Positions 22,520 through 33,512 of a stretch of DNA of 47,210 nucleotides are shown one piece after another; position 1 is the first letter of the stretch, and the number at the start of each line of letters is the position of its first letter. Source of the stretch: Biscogniauxia marginata (lineage: Eukaryota > Ascomycota > Sordariomycetes > Xylariales > Xylariaceae); contig MU404234.1 of the NCBI GenBank assembly GCA_022695795.1, positions 1 to 47,210 of the forward strand, read 5' to 3'. A program made the translations under genes and the position numbers. The notes beneath the pieces are model-generated. The model was not told the origin of the DNA. It searched no databases and saw nothing but the letters and a program-made list of their open reading frames with translations.

Positions 22520-23382
22520 GGGGGAAGAAGAAAAGAGCGACGATACAAGAAGAGGAGGAGGAACGGAGGGAATAAGTAGGAGGAGATGAAATATTCCGTT
22601 TTATGATACCCGAGTTATACGCACAGGCTGGGAAGAGGGAGGGAGGATCTCAGAGGCCCAATGGAATGAAAAGGGCCATTATTATACAGCGTTGGTTATG
22701 AGGAGGAAGGAGTTCATCGATGCATTTGCGAATAAGCTACAACGGCTGGAGCCAGAGTCTTTTTTTGGAATCTGCGGGAGTTTTAGGGATGAGTTTTTTT
22801 TATGAATTTCGTGGCTTCGAGTAGGCAAAGCAGACAACAACGATAACGACGATGATGGAGATGATGAATATGCAATCTTTGATTTGCGGAGGAAATTTCT
22901 GACAGTATACCAGCCGGCTGGCTAAGGGCAAAAAGTTCAGTTAATATATGACCATCCGCTCGCCCATGAAGAAGACTTCTTTTTTATTTTCTCGATAATT
23001 CTCGTGATATTCATGTTAGATATAGTCGGAGTGGTGGCAAGTCCCCTATCCCCTATTTAGTGGGGTTAAGCCTGTAATTCAGAATGATAAGTCAGCGAAC
23101 AGGGGGCCTGCCACCCCGCGCCAGCAAATCGGTTTGTCGAACAGATGCACCTGACTCGACAACATGCGATCCGCTGTTGGAATCCTCCCGCCCGTTAGGT
23201 ACCTCGGTACCTAAAGCTACCGGCGTAAATTGGGAACTCCCCCCCCCCCCGTCTCGAACACCAAAATTTATGGACGCGCGCCCAAACCGCCATTCCGCCC
23301 GCAGCAAAAGACGAGACGAATTGCTTTCTTTTTACAGCTTCTAGCTGACTCGCCTTGTACTGTTTTAGTCACGATTACGAAA
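22520..23382. other. Intergenic, no gene seen
   Basis: 3' flank of the preceding frame and promoter of the CHY zinc-finger gene. There is a C10 run at about 23,240 and GGTACCTCGGTACCTA at about 23,198-23,213. The overlapping frames at 23084-23344 on both strands have no recognisable content. Confidence 0.5.
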
Positions 23383-24009
23383 ATGTGGTGAGTAGTTCTA
23401 CTTCTCATAGTTATAGATATAGCGTCTTTTCTTCTCTAGGATCAAAGGCTAAACAACTACGAAGCAAGCACGTCTTAAACGCCCAGGTCGCGATCCGGTC
23501 ACCATGTTGTACGTCACAGAAGCCCCGTTAGCCCGAACTGCCCCCCCAGTTAATCCCGACACCCAAATACACAACTTTCTCTCTCCTATCAAACCCTCGA
23601 ACCTAGGTACCTACCTAGCCAGATAGGTAGGTAGGTAGCTAGCTAGCTAGGAACCCAAGCTAACCGCTCCATCGGCTTGGGCCTTCCAGGTAAGAAGTGG
23701 TTCGACTGCGCCGAGTGCCACCGCGAGCAGGAGTCGCACCCGCTGCTGCAGGCGTTCGAGATGACGTTCGCGTGCAAGAAGTGCCGCAAGTGCTTCCGCA
23801 AGGACGCGCAGGAGTTCGAGGAGGCCGACGAGTACTGCCCCCACTGCGACAACCACTTCGTCATCGACGCCCTCGTGCCCAAGCCCGCCCTGACCGTCGA
23901 GGGCGACGACGCCCGCGTCGACAACCGCATGATCAAGGACGACCGCGTCCGCGAGGACCGCAAGCGCAACATCTTTGACCCCCAGACCGAGGCCGACAAG
24001 CTGGGCTGA
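23383..24009 (+). CDS. CHY-type zinc-finger protein
   Basis: Small zinc-binding protein of the CHY-finger family, related to the yeast Hot13 type that assists the mitochondrial intermembrane-space import pathway; the role here is inferred from family. Exons are 23383-23387 (ATGTG only), 23465-23508 and 23690-24009, joined in frame to 122 residues. The join gives MCKHVLNAQVAIRSPCC followed by KKWFDCAECHRE, FACKKCRKCF and EYCPHCDNHF, a full set of Cys/His ligands. The introns are 77 and 181 nt with good donors (GTGAGT, GTACGT), and a GCTAACC branch before the second acceptor. The last exon is very G+C-rich with strong third-position bias. Intron 2 contains GGTA/GCTA tandem repeats. It converges on the proteasome gene, with 325 nt between stops. 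A caller that ignores the 5-nt exon would wrongly start inside intron 2. Confidence 0.88.
23618..23650. repeat. GGTA/GCTA tandem tetranucleotide tract in an intron
   Basis: AGATAGGTAGGTAGGTAGCT followed by further GCTA units, preceded by CCTAGGTACCTACCTAGCC (about 23600-23620). Together they can fold as an imperfect inverted repeat. It lies wholly within intron 2 of the CHY-finger gene. Confidence 0.7.
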
Positions 24010-24334
24010 TGAGGGTGTTAAAAGATGAAGGGGTTTTAAAAAGAGAAGAAAAAGGGGAGGAGATAAATTATGGGAAGGGCGTGTAGGCTGAGGATGTACA
24101 GAGAGCGCATGGACTTCATATGATACCACACATTTAGACGGTTAAAAAGGAACACACCAAAAATTAGAGCATGACGGTCTGATCATGAGGGAAACCGAGA
24201 ATGATGCGTGTGTGTGCAGGCCAACATAGTGTACAAGTTCCCCATTCGTGACTTTCGTCACTCTATGGATCCCGTTCGTCTAATCATCATATGCCTCCCC
24301 CACTTTAGCCTTTCTGTCTTCGTTTCACCCCTCC

Positions 24335-25383
24335 TTATTCGCCGCCGCCCTCGCGCTCCTTCGTCAGGATCGCCGCGCTGCCGGTTCCCGGCGTTCGCCC
24401 GGTCTTCTTCTTGGCCGCCTCCTCTTGCTTCTCCTGTTCGATGTTCTTGACATAGCCCTCGATGTCCTCGACGGGCAGCATCTCGATGGTCTTGCCCGGC
24501 GCCATGATGGCGATCTCGATGTTCTTCGCGCCCGTCTGCACGACTTCCAGCAGCGACTTGATGGCTAACCGGATCGTGGCCTCGCGGTCCATGTCCTCCT
24601 TGTAGTTCCGCTCCAGGAATTCTCGAACCGTCTTGCTGGAACGGCCAATGGCGTTTGCTTTCCTACGTAGTGTCAGCGATCGATATCATCGTCGAAAATT
24701 CGTTCCCCGTCATAAGTGGCTTGAGACGTACCATGCAGAGTAGATACCACTCGGTTCGGTCTGGTAGAGTCTCGGAGTGGCGTTGCCCTTGTCGAACCCG
24801 ACAATCAGGGTGCTGATGCCAAACGGCCGCACACCACCGCTCTGGGTATACCGTTGTTGAACGCCGGCAACGTATTTTGTGATGTACTCTATCGAGACCG
24901 GGTCTTCGACCGTGAGGCGGTGCGATTGCGCCTCCAAGCGCGCCTTGTCGACCAAGATGCGGGCGTCGGCGTTCAGGCCGGCAAATGCCAGGCAGACGTG
25001 CGTGTCGACGAGGCCGATCTTCGAGGGGGTGATGCGCGTGTCCTGCAGCTTCATCGCCGATCGCTTCTCACAGCCGAGGACGACGATATCTTTGCCCTTC
25101 ACGCCTACCGCGCAGGTTCCTGGGACGGCATTAGGTTACCCGGACAGCAGCACGACAAATGTGGGAGGGGTTACCTCTCTTGACGGCTTCGCCGGCATAT
25201 TCGACCTGGAATACGTGCCCGTCGGGACTGCTGACCGTTAGGATTCTCTAATACCTCGGGGCGCAATCGCCTAGTACGCACCTGAATACTAGGAGCGGGA
25301 CGGGTTAGCTAAGGCTAGTCGACGTCTTGAATTATTATGGCGGAAAACCTACCGGAAAGTGCTCTGTCATATCCTGACGCCAT
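24335..25383 (-). CDS. pre6: 20S proteasome subunit alpha4 (Pre6/PSMA7 type)
   Basis: Structural alpha-ring subunit of the 20S proteasome core. Minus-strand exons are 25383-25353, 25288-25282, 25227-25175, 25119-24732 and 24662-24335, giving 268 residues. The N-terminus spans the first three exons and reads [16 protein letters not shown] then [16 protein letters not shown], the alpha-subunit signature. Then come [51 protein letters not shown] and SGIYSAWKANAIGR, which distinguish alpha4 from the other alpha subunits. Exon 2 is only 7 nt (TATTCAG), flanked by good acceptor and donor sites, and its inclusion is required for the VFS of the signature. The C-terminal tail is Lys/Glu-rich. No obvious Rpn4-type PACE element (GGTGGCAAA) was seen upstream. 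It converges with the CHY-finger gene. Confidence 0.95.
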
Positions 25384-25886
25384 TATAAAAGGATTCTATG
25401 AGTAAATGAGGGCGATGTGTGGTAAAGGACGTCTCTGGGAAGGGCGTGGGAAGCTCGTGGTTGTAGACTGGATTTCGGGTGATGTAGTGCAGGTGGTTCA
25501 GACAAGGCTGCCAACAGTTACGAAGCTAGGAGCTCAAGCCAACCCAAGCTTCGCTGATGGGAGGGGTACGAAGGTACCCGTGGACATAGAAACCTTAGGT
25601 ACCTGTTCTGACAGGCTACCTAAATTAGCCACATGCACCGCCACTACGAACGCCACGGCGATTATCAAACCTCTATAACCCTCCCACAAAAATTAAGGTA
25701 AGCTTCGCAGTTATTTTTACAACTCAAGAACTGGAAGACATAGGTAACAACAACAATTGCAATATACAAATTTTTTATCTACATACACACTTCTGTTCCA
25801 ATTACATAATCTGTTCTATATTATACACCAAACGAAGATTAATTCCTTTACAGTGCTCCTGGCATCCTGTAAATTACACCCGTATC
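25384..25886. other. Promoter side of pre6 and 3' flank of the regulator gene
   Basis: No gene. It contains GGTACC-type motifs (about 25567 and 25594) and an A+T-rich stretch near 25740-25830 that probably belongs to the 3' end of the minus-strand regulator gene. Confidence 0.5.
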
Positions 25887-27546
25887 TCATCCAAAGCGAC
25901 TAATCTCGGTCCACCTCTTCTCTTGCAACCAGGCACTCATCTCACGGCTTCTTGCTTCCAATCTCCCTTTGAAATTCGTGCACCATATATATTCCATCTC
26001 GCCCTCGCCGTATCCTCTAATTATGTTGAAGAAATCGGTCACTATCCAGAGTGGTGCCGCCAAAAGATCTGGTTGCCCTGCTGTTCCAAGGGCAAAATCC
26101 AAGCTCCGGCACACGTTTGCCGCTAGCATTCTATTCTCAGCCGGTTGGTACTTTCGTGGGTCGAATCCTGGAGGTAAATCTGATGCGCCTGAACTCGAGG
26201 AGCTCTCGCCTTCGGATTCGAAGATGACCTCGAGCAAGGCATATATGCACTGGTGAAACCCGATGAGAACCGTCCAGTAATAGATGTGCACCAGGCACAT
26301 CAAAGGGGAGCTGAAATTCAAGTATTCTGCAAAAGGTAGCTGGGCTGCGCCCGCCGCATCTGCAACCCAATACAGATGGCCTCCGGGCGATGATTCGTTA
26401 GCGTTCTGTTCTATCACGCTGTACCAGATATCGAATTGCGTCTCGATATTGATGCAGTTACTCAGAAGATCTTTCGCTTTTAACTGGCGAGCCATGCTCG
26501 GCTCAAGAGGCTTTATGCGGTCCGCTCGTGAGTATATCGACGGCAGGAGAACCACTATATCGAGAAGATCGTCGAGAGGCGTTCTGGGATGGTGTTCCCA
26601 AGGCACAATTGTCCATTCTGGCGAGCAAAGGAAAGTCGGTTGACGGTTGAGCAATGCTGCCCAAATCTGGGTATTCTCTTAGTTCAGCAAAATTTACCGA
26701 GGAGACTACACACTTACGGCACTAGGTCGATATACCCTAGCAAAAAAATGATGAGCTGGAAAGTCTTGATATGCAGCAGGACCTGGCTCACGAATTGCGT
26801 CCCCTAGGGCAGCCGGGTCTTTCCAGTGTCGCTCGTTGCTATAAGTAGCTGAAGAGTTTTGCTAAGACTCAGTTAGCGATGAAGGATACGTCACGGCTTT
26901 CCGCCTTACCTCGTACAGAAACAAGCACAGTCCTTCCGTGTTTGAGCTACTTGATTGACCTCCGCTGCTAGGTGGCAAGTTAATTAAGCAAGAAGATCTC
27001 AAGTTGAAATCCTCCTGTCCAAAAGTTGGGGTAACGTCAAGAGGCCGAGAACCCAATAACGACAGGGTAACTTTGTTTTCCTGCAAAGAAGCCTTGCTGT
27101 TTTGTATGGCAGACTGGAGATTCGTCTGATGAGCGACTATTCGGATCCAGTGTGTCCCAGCTCTAGATGTCAGGGAGACCATCTCGTTCCACGCGGGCTG
27201 CCATGGTTCCGTGGCAATCAAATTAAGCTTCTCGGCTTGGTGGCTTTCGTCATCCGACTGGCCCCTTTTTGAGCTTTGCAGGTTCCGTGGAGGATGAGAG
27301 GCACATCTACCTTTCTCTTCAGGAGTGCCTACGATGAAAACCGTCTCTCGCTCGTACCCAGCACATTCGCGGCCATAATCCGTACACTTCTTGCAAAACG
27401 GTCGTGTATTATCACACTTAACTCTCCGAGCTCGACAGGTATTGCAACCTACAAAAGTTAAGCGTGTTGGTCAAGTAAAGATCCATAACAGAAGATGGGC
27501 GAGTGAGGTTCAACTTACCTTTATATTTTCCCGGAACACCGACCAT
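25887..27546 (-). CDS. Zn2Cys6 transcription factor with Fungal_trans_2 domain
   Basis: Nuclear sequence-specific regulator. Exons are 27546-27519, 27448-26910, 26861-26718 and 26666-25887, with introns of 70, 48 and 51 nt, giving 496 residues. Exon 1 is 9 codons; the first intron splits a Gly codon just before the zinc cluster. The cluster is complete: Cys 11, 14, 21, 28, 31 and 38 with CNTCRARRVKCD, TRPFCKKC and YGREC. The rest shows the AWNEMVSLTSRAGTHW region, then FLYE, then SPEWTIVPWEHHPRTPLDDLLDI, typical of the Fungal_trans_2 (DUF3468) type. The C-terminus has MEYIWCTNFKGRLEARSREMSAW. Introns are spliced in phases that preserve all motifs. No neighbouring metabolic gene suggests a target. 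A 63-codon upstream frame may affect its translation. Confidence 0.9.
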
Positions 27547-27588
27547 TTTGGAATTGAAGATCTGCAACGCTTGTAAGTAACCGTAACG

Positions 27589-27780
27589 CTAGTACATTAC
27601 ATCATATGACGGACAGTACTGGATATTTCCTAGCGGCTCTCCCCGACACGATGACCCTTTAGAGCAGGCGTGAGTCTCGGTCGATAGTATACTGTTCGGG
27701 GACCGTTTTGCTGACGACTGGGTGGAACTCTTAAGACAACCTTTGAGACAATGTTTCAAACTGGCGGCTATACTTGCCAT
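27589..27780 (-). other. Upstream ORF before the Zn2Cys6 gene
   Basis: A 63-codon ATG-initiated frame ends 42 nt before the regulator's start codon, so it probably lies in its leader. It starts MASIAASLKHCLKGC, has five Cys, and resembles no domain I know. Leader frames are common on fungal regulator genes and reduce translation. It may also be chance. Confidence 0.35.
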
Positions 27781-30700
27781 GGTTTTAGAGGCTTCTTTAG
27801 AGACGAGCCGCTATACATATATCTACCCATTGGATATTCTGATCTAACATCATCAAGGGTCCGACGGCATGAACATATGTCCCGACAGAGAGATCATCGT
27901 CAATACGAGAGGCCGAATACAACAAAGCTTGAGCTTGTCACCGTTGATCCATTCTATCGTGATCTATCTCTCATCAGATAGAGCTGGACGGGGCTTGGTC
28001 CAAAGTGTCCTAGGGGCTCCCAAGCCATGCTAAGAACACACACGAGGAAGATGAAACCAGCTTGGTTCACGGTTCCATGAGGGTTCTGCACGTTGTCGGG
28101 AACCAGCCGAGTGTAACAATCATCGTTGTGAGGTGAAAGTTACATCTGAATACTGGCCGAGTGGCCCGGCAGATGGTATAACTTGAAGAGAGCCCATCTG
28201 CATTCGCCCCATAAGGCTGGATGACAAGGGTGAGTGGAGCTGAGCACGGCTATGGGGGCCAGTCGTTTTCTTGCGGCTGATTTGACAGTATAATTCAAAG
28301 GTTGTAATTGCCATTCGTATCGCAGCGAATCTAGTGCCAGATACGAAAAGTATTTGGTATATCGGCCGGGGAAAATCCAGGGTCTGGGGAGCCAAATACG
28401 GTATTCGACATGGGATGAATCCAATTTTACGTTCCTGCATGCGGTTGTTACCCTGCCATTATGATCGCCCTAAAGGAGGCCTAAGGAAAGGGGAGCCCCC
28501 TCCGCTCCGACCCCAGACAGAATCGGAGTTACATGGGACCCCAAAAAGGGTTCGTCCCAAGAGGCTATGCATCCGTATTAGAGGGATACTAGCACGTCTT
28601 GGGTTTAACACAGCCTATAAGAGCTCTTTAACCGTAACGTGAGGCTCAAAACGTCATTTCCAAAAATAAATATAAAGCTTGATGGTCCCAAAACTCCGAC
28701 GCCGACGGTGCTGGAATGTTGCTGGACTGTTGCAACCAACCTATCCACTTTGCGCCGAACCCCTAACCCACCAATCAGCTCCAGCCAACCAGACCACCAG
28801 GACAATTGCCTAATTAGGTGGTCCGCCGAGACTATATTGAGTCGCGAGAGGCCTCAAATGCGTTGCACCGCCATCGCATCGGTGAACACGCGCTTAACCC
28901 TTCACGCTGAGTAAGTCTCACGCGTACGATATCGCGTCTATACTCTTATCTTCAGCTTTACTACTATTCTTATCCGGTTCTTATCCGGTCGGCGAAATTC
29001 AAAAGTTCAAACGACGACGTGACTCGGACAAACGCGAGAAGCTCTCATCTCAGGCTTATGGATTCTGATGCTAGCAGATCGAAAGCACACATTCGACAAC
29101 TTAGACAGACGGGCAAATAAGAATATGCTATTTTATCTCGCCGTAAATGAAATCGCTAGATGCGTCGGCCGTTGAGTTCAAGCTACACCGTTGTAATCGA
29201 TGTCCGATGATCTCATCTGAAGGTGGTGAGCTTTCAATGACCCATGCACATGTCGCATCGTTTATGAATACTACATGCTATCCACGAGTTACTCATGTTA
29301 CTCATCGACGGTTCGTTGAATATGGGTCAATTAGTCCCAATATTGATGAGCTAATATTACCCAACATACCGTTTGACGCTAAGAAGTGGAAAGTTGTAAC
29401 AAGCCTCAAACCAAGAGCAAGGGGACATGCGCAAAACTACCTAGTCATTGCGAATAATCCGGGGCCTAGACCGCTATGACGGCCATTGGGGCTCAGCTAT
29501 CCCAGATCCCAGTCAGAACTTTACGCAAGTGCTATCTTTAGTTAACGTTAACATTGTTCGGAATGTCATCATCAACGCCGGGTCATCCTACCGATGTACA
29601 ACATCGTACACAACATCGTAGACGCGGAGGAGATCTTAACCTCGAGCCCGTCGAGGACACAGCAATGATCGATTTGCCAGCGGATAAGAGAACGACGTAG
29701 ATTATTTTGTTTCAGAAACACTATTTTGCTTCCCATCCGAGCTTCGAGCTGAAGCTGGCGGTTTTGCGGCCAACACGCCCGATTTCGTACATCGGAAATA
29801 CGAGGTCTTCTAAACCTTAGGCCCTCCGAGCTATGGATAGTATGTACTTATCTCCACACGATCGGCAGCGCGTTCCGCCCATGTCGCGAGCTTCGAGCAT
29901 ATGTTACACTCAATAACGGTTTTTCGTCCTGTGACAATGTACGGCTGGTCACAGTGGGCCTTCAGGTTCTCCATAATTGCAACGAGCGAACAGAATGCTC
30001 TATTGCGTCTAGTAGACGACGGCGGGGATGAAGACGTCGCACCATTCCTGGAAACGTTAGAGGGTTTAGTCGATGTGCCTTATGGTCCAACACCGTTTCT
30101 GGTCGAGCTTGAAGGGAGAGCGAATACTATAGGCGTACAATCCTTGCTACACACCTTCTTCTTTGACGTGTACCTTACTTCAGCGGCTACAGCCACTTCA
30201 CTAACTCTTTAGTTGGAGAGCCTTACAAAAATCAGGTGCTTCGTACTCAATCCCGGGGACACGTGCTTCTCCATCTAGACCAGTAGCGACTGGAGCCCAT
30301 CGGTATCTACCTTCGGCAACTGATTTCTACCTGGACGAAGACCATATCTCCTCCCACATACTGTCCCTGTTAGGGCCCCTAGTCGCGCCCACAGCCCAGC
30401 TATCAGATCCCCTAGTCCTAATTTAACCCCGGGGAGGAAAAGAGGAAGACGAAAACAGAATTAAGCTTCCGGATCTAGTCGACATCAAGATCTAACGAAC
30501 GGACAACGACGGTACCAGAATATCCTGATCATGCACGTCCGCTGCTAGTGTCGTGGGTATCACAAACTCATCGATCCCAGCCACGCCCAGAAGATCGACT
30601 TCGTAGACAGGAAGCTTGCCTGCAAGCTGCCCGTCGCCAAGGCAAGCTGGTCGGCTAGCTTAGAGAGCCAAATATGGGGAGCCAATGAGGACGTAGGTAC

Positions 30701-32700
30701 TGGTGTTAACGACATCAAGCCCCTTCACTGGTATTGGGTCCCGGTTCCCCCGAGGTAGTCGTTCGTGAAGTTTGGATAAGTGTCGGCCATTGGCTGAAGT
30801 GCTTAACCCCCCTGGGCATCTTCTCGGCCCCTCCCTTTCTTCCCTCCTATAGAAACAAAAGGTCGGTTCCCTTAACTACTATCCTAGCATGGCATGATTG
30901 TGGTGTAGGTCGGAAAGATCAGACCAGGGTTCTTTCTTTCTTTCTCTTTCGGTTGGACATACATAGAATTATCTTATGAGGCTCATTAAACACTACGGTG
31001 TTCTCGTTTATCACAAGAAGCGCTATCATTTGTTGATATCGTGTAGTCTAGGCCCCTAGCCGAGCCCGCTCCCAACCCTAGATGAAGTGGAGAGATACAG
31101 TAACGACTTGCTGTTTCGTTCGGTCATCATGTTACCATCTTTGCGTGGACGGCAGAAACATCTCCCATCCTCTACGAGCTTCCTTTTCTACAACAAAACT
31201 TTTGACCTACATGGAAAAAGAAAAGACCAGGGTAGTAAGAAAAATGAAATACTACAAAGTTAACAGGTTGCAACATCGTATTCAAAGTCACTTTCATGCA
31301 GAGTACTTTTCAGCTGCCGTAGCGAACCAACCTCCCTCACGTACATAACTGAATTTGCTATATACTAATGGTACATATACCCTCCTGAAAAGAAAGAAAA
31401 CTAAAAAAGAAACTTGCTCTCTTTTCTTGGGGGGGCTTTTTTTTTTCGTATAGGACCGTGCTTTTTCCTCTCGGCGTGCTTTAAAAAACGATGTTCTATT
31501 AATGGAGTCAGTAACAATCTTTCCTTAAAAAAAGAAGGCTGAGTTTTGTGAGGCAACCCAGGAGGGAGGGAGCTCGTGTGTTGATGGGAGGGGTGTCTCG
31601 TGCTTATAGGCCGGGTCCCCCTTTCATTGCTTACGGACATTAGGTTGGTTAGGTGGCCACTTTTACCCAGAACGCTGTGGAAGCGGCGGCAGCGGTTAAA
31701 AAAGATCGCGACCTCGGGTGAGCGATCTGATTTGAGCCCTTTTCTCTCGCATGCGGAGAGAGAAGTAGGGGAGGAGGGTAGGGCTGATTACCTCTGTAAT
31801 GATATCTGTAACGATAAATGGAACCTGAGAGTTGTCGAAATAAATATGTGGAAGTCGATAGCATTGTATTTATTATGTGCCTCCTCTCCCTCTGTCTCTT
31901 TTTCTCTCCCTCGCAAGAGCGATGTTTCAAGCACTAGAACACATAAACTACAGTTTCAATACCTACCTACTTCCTACTATCATCTTTATTTGCCACAATA
32001 CTTTACTTTCCAATACGAAATATGTTCTCTTTATCCATCCACATACCATATATCTATATACCTATATACCACCATCCGTCTCCTCCCAATACCTACCGCC
32101 TCCCCGTCCTCCATCGCACTACGCATACACCAGAGCTGCGCTTCCAGAAAATCTATCTCACACTTGCGAAATGACCACGATCAAATCAAGTCCTCTCCCC
32201 CATTGTCCCTTCCTCCTAACCTAACCTAGTTGGAATATATACTGGAGTAGTCAAGACTACCTACTTATCACGATCCAGGTCCACTCTCTTCAAAATGGGC
32301 GATAATAACATTCTTGTTGCGCGAAGGGCTACTCGATTATCACCTAGAGCTAAATATACACGGATAGATAGATAACCGAGCCCTTTTACGTCGACAAGCC
32401 GAAAAAATAACCCCCCTGCTTCTTTTGTCTCCCAAACTAGCTTGTATATATACTTCGCGATCTCCAGCCCGCCGATAAAAGCCACGATAGCAGTCCAACG
32501 TTGCAAAGCTCCTAACAACCAAGCACCGACACTTCCGCGGTTAAACGCCTAGATAACACGTGGAGCGGGGCACTACGCGTCTCTCATCGCTTTGCTTCGA
32601 GGTAGACGTTGCTCGTAGTTGTGAGGACGTAGAAACGGCTCACAGACCATTATTCACGCGTCGGCTATGTAGAGAGAAGATCCGAAAACGCTGCAGATGA
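27781..32700. other. Gene-poor accessory region with relics
   Basis: About 4.9 kb without an intact gene. Points seen: an unidentified 110-codon frame at 29147-29479 (+); a 45-codon ATG frame at 29563-29700 (+) with a coding-like RGGDLNLEPVEDTAMIDLP; a 103-codon frame at 29901-30212 (+) whose SEQNALLRLVDDGGDEDVA and VPYGPTPFLVE weakly suggest the start of an ankyrin-type repeat; and an open stretch at 30561-30758 (+) with DPSHAQKIDFVDRKL. Each looks like a fragment of a decayed gene. An imperfect direct repeat of about 20 bp occurs at 30371 and 31049. The frame at 31600-32229 is C/T-rich low complexity. No RNA gene is seen. Confidence 0.4.
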
Positions 32701-33189
32701 GATCTTGGGGAAAAGGATGCGAACCCTCCATACAAGAAAGAGATCCAGCCGGCAGCAGAAGAAATTACGGAGGAGAACTTGCCTGCGAACGTATCGAAAG
32801 ATCGTCCGAAAGAGGTTCATTATAGCGAGCCCGAGATATCACGCTTCAGACACCCTTTGAGGAAGCATTCTGACAGTGCTTCGGGAACCGGAAGCACGGC
32901 TCACCATGATAAAATTAAGCCAGTTGAGGTCGTCTTCTAGACACCTTTGAAGAGACATCTAGATGCGCCAACCAAAACCACGAAATCCTCAGGGGAGAGT
33001 TGGTCGCCAAAGGACATCTTGAAGAAACTCAAAAGAGGCAGGCCAGACTCTGAGAACGCAGCAGGACCATCGGAAGCAGACGATACCCCCAAGAGCAGCA
33101 AAAAAAAAAAAACGAGCGCTACAGACACATGGCCCGCGAGACATAGTCTTCAAGAGCTAGATCTCTATTTAGCATTTCCTCATGTATAA
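32701..33189 (+). pseudogene. Decayed or one-stop gene, unknown charged protein
   Basis: A frame open for 163 codons apart from one TAG at 32938-32940, bounded upstream by TGA at 32698-32700 and ending in TAA at 33189. It encodes a charged, disordered-looking protein with EPEISRFRHPLRKHS before the stop and TPLKRHLDAPTKTT after it, then SWSPKDILKKLKRGRP, a poly-Lys run encoded by A12, and LQELDLYLAFPHV. Similar Lys/Arg/Asp/Ser-rich composition on both sides of the TAG shows a single ancestral frame; CAG-to-TAG and CGA-to-TGA are both C-to-T changes, as in RIP. No ATG begins it in frame, so the 5' end is missing or in an unrecognised exon. The family is unknown. Confidence 0.5.
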
Positions 33190-33317
33190 CAGATGTCATA
33201 GTTTCTTTTTCTGTGCCGTTTTTTCCCTACATAATTTATCTTACACATACCGAGTCGACTCTCTAGACCGTAATTCTCATCGCGGCTTAGCCGGTGCCAC
33301 CCGGCTTTCTAGGGCCA

Positions 33318-33512
33318 TGTCAGGGGCCTGGGGACGTAACCTTGGCGGTTAGCGGCCGTGAGAGACACGATCCACTGTAAATAGGGTATATAAGAGTCGT
33401 ATACGCCCCGAAAGGGACTATAATTAGCTCCCTAACGATTATTCTTAGTCTAATAGTGACCCTATACGCTCATCACTCCTAGTCTGTTGCGCACCTCCTC
33501 GTCCCTCTGACA
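33318..33512 (+). mobile_element. Solo LTR-like element
   Basis: A 195-bp segment bounded by the inverted termini TGTCAG and CTGACA, with a TATATAAG box at 33387-33394 and a following CCCCGAAAGGG hairpin. This is the layout of a short retrotransposon long terminal repeat (U3-R-U5). No second copy or internal domain is in the window, so it would be a solo LTR. The flanking pentamers (GGCCA and GGCTC) match at only three bases, so a target-site duplication is not proven. Length, termini and TATA box are seen; the transposon family is not known. Confidence 0.5.

Noticed and set aside
21835..22575. 246-codon frame (+), and an overlapping 190-codon frame (-) at 21854-22426
   Set aside because: Both overlap the better-supported frame from 21188; they are open because the purine-rich G/A sequence contains few stops. 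Composition is low-complexity Glu/Arg or Leu/Arg without domains.
23643..24129. Long minus-strand frames opposite the CHY zinc-finger exon
   Set aside because: Mirror frames caused by strong third-position G/C bias of the real exon; Ala/Leu/Val-rich with no domain.
31600..32229. 209-codon plus-strand frame
   Set aside because: C/T- and TA-rich, with simple-sequence Tyr/Pro/Ser runs, no domain, TTG-type start and overlapping frames on both strands.
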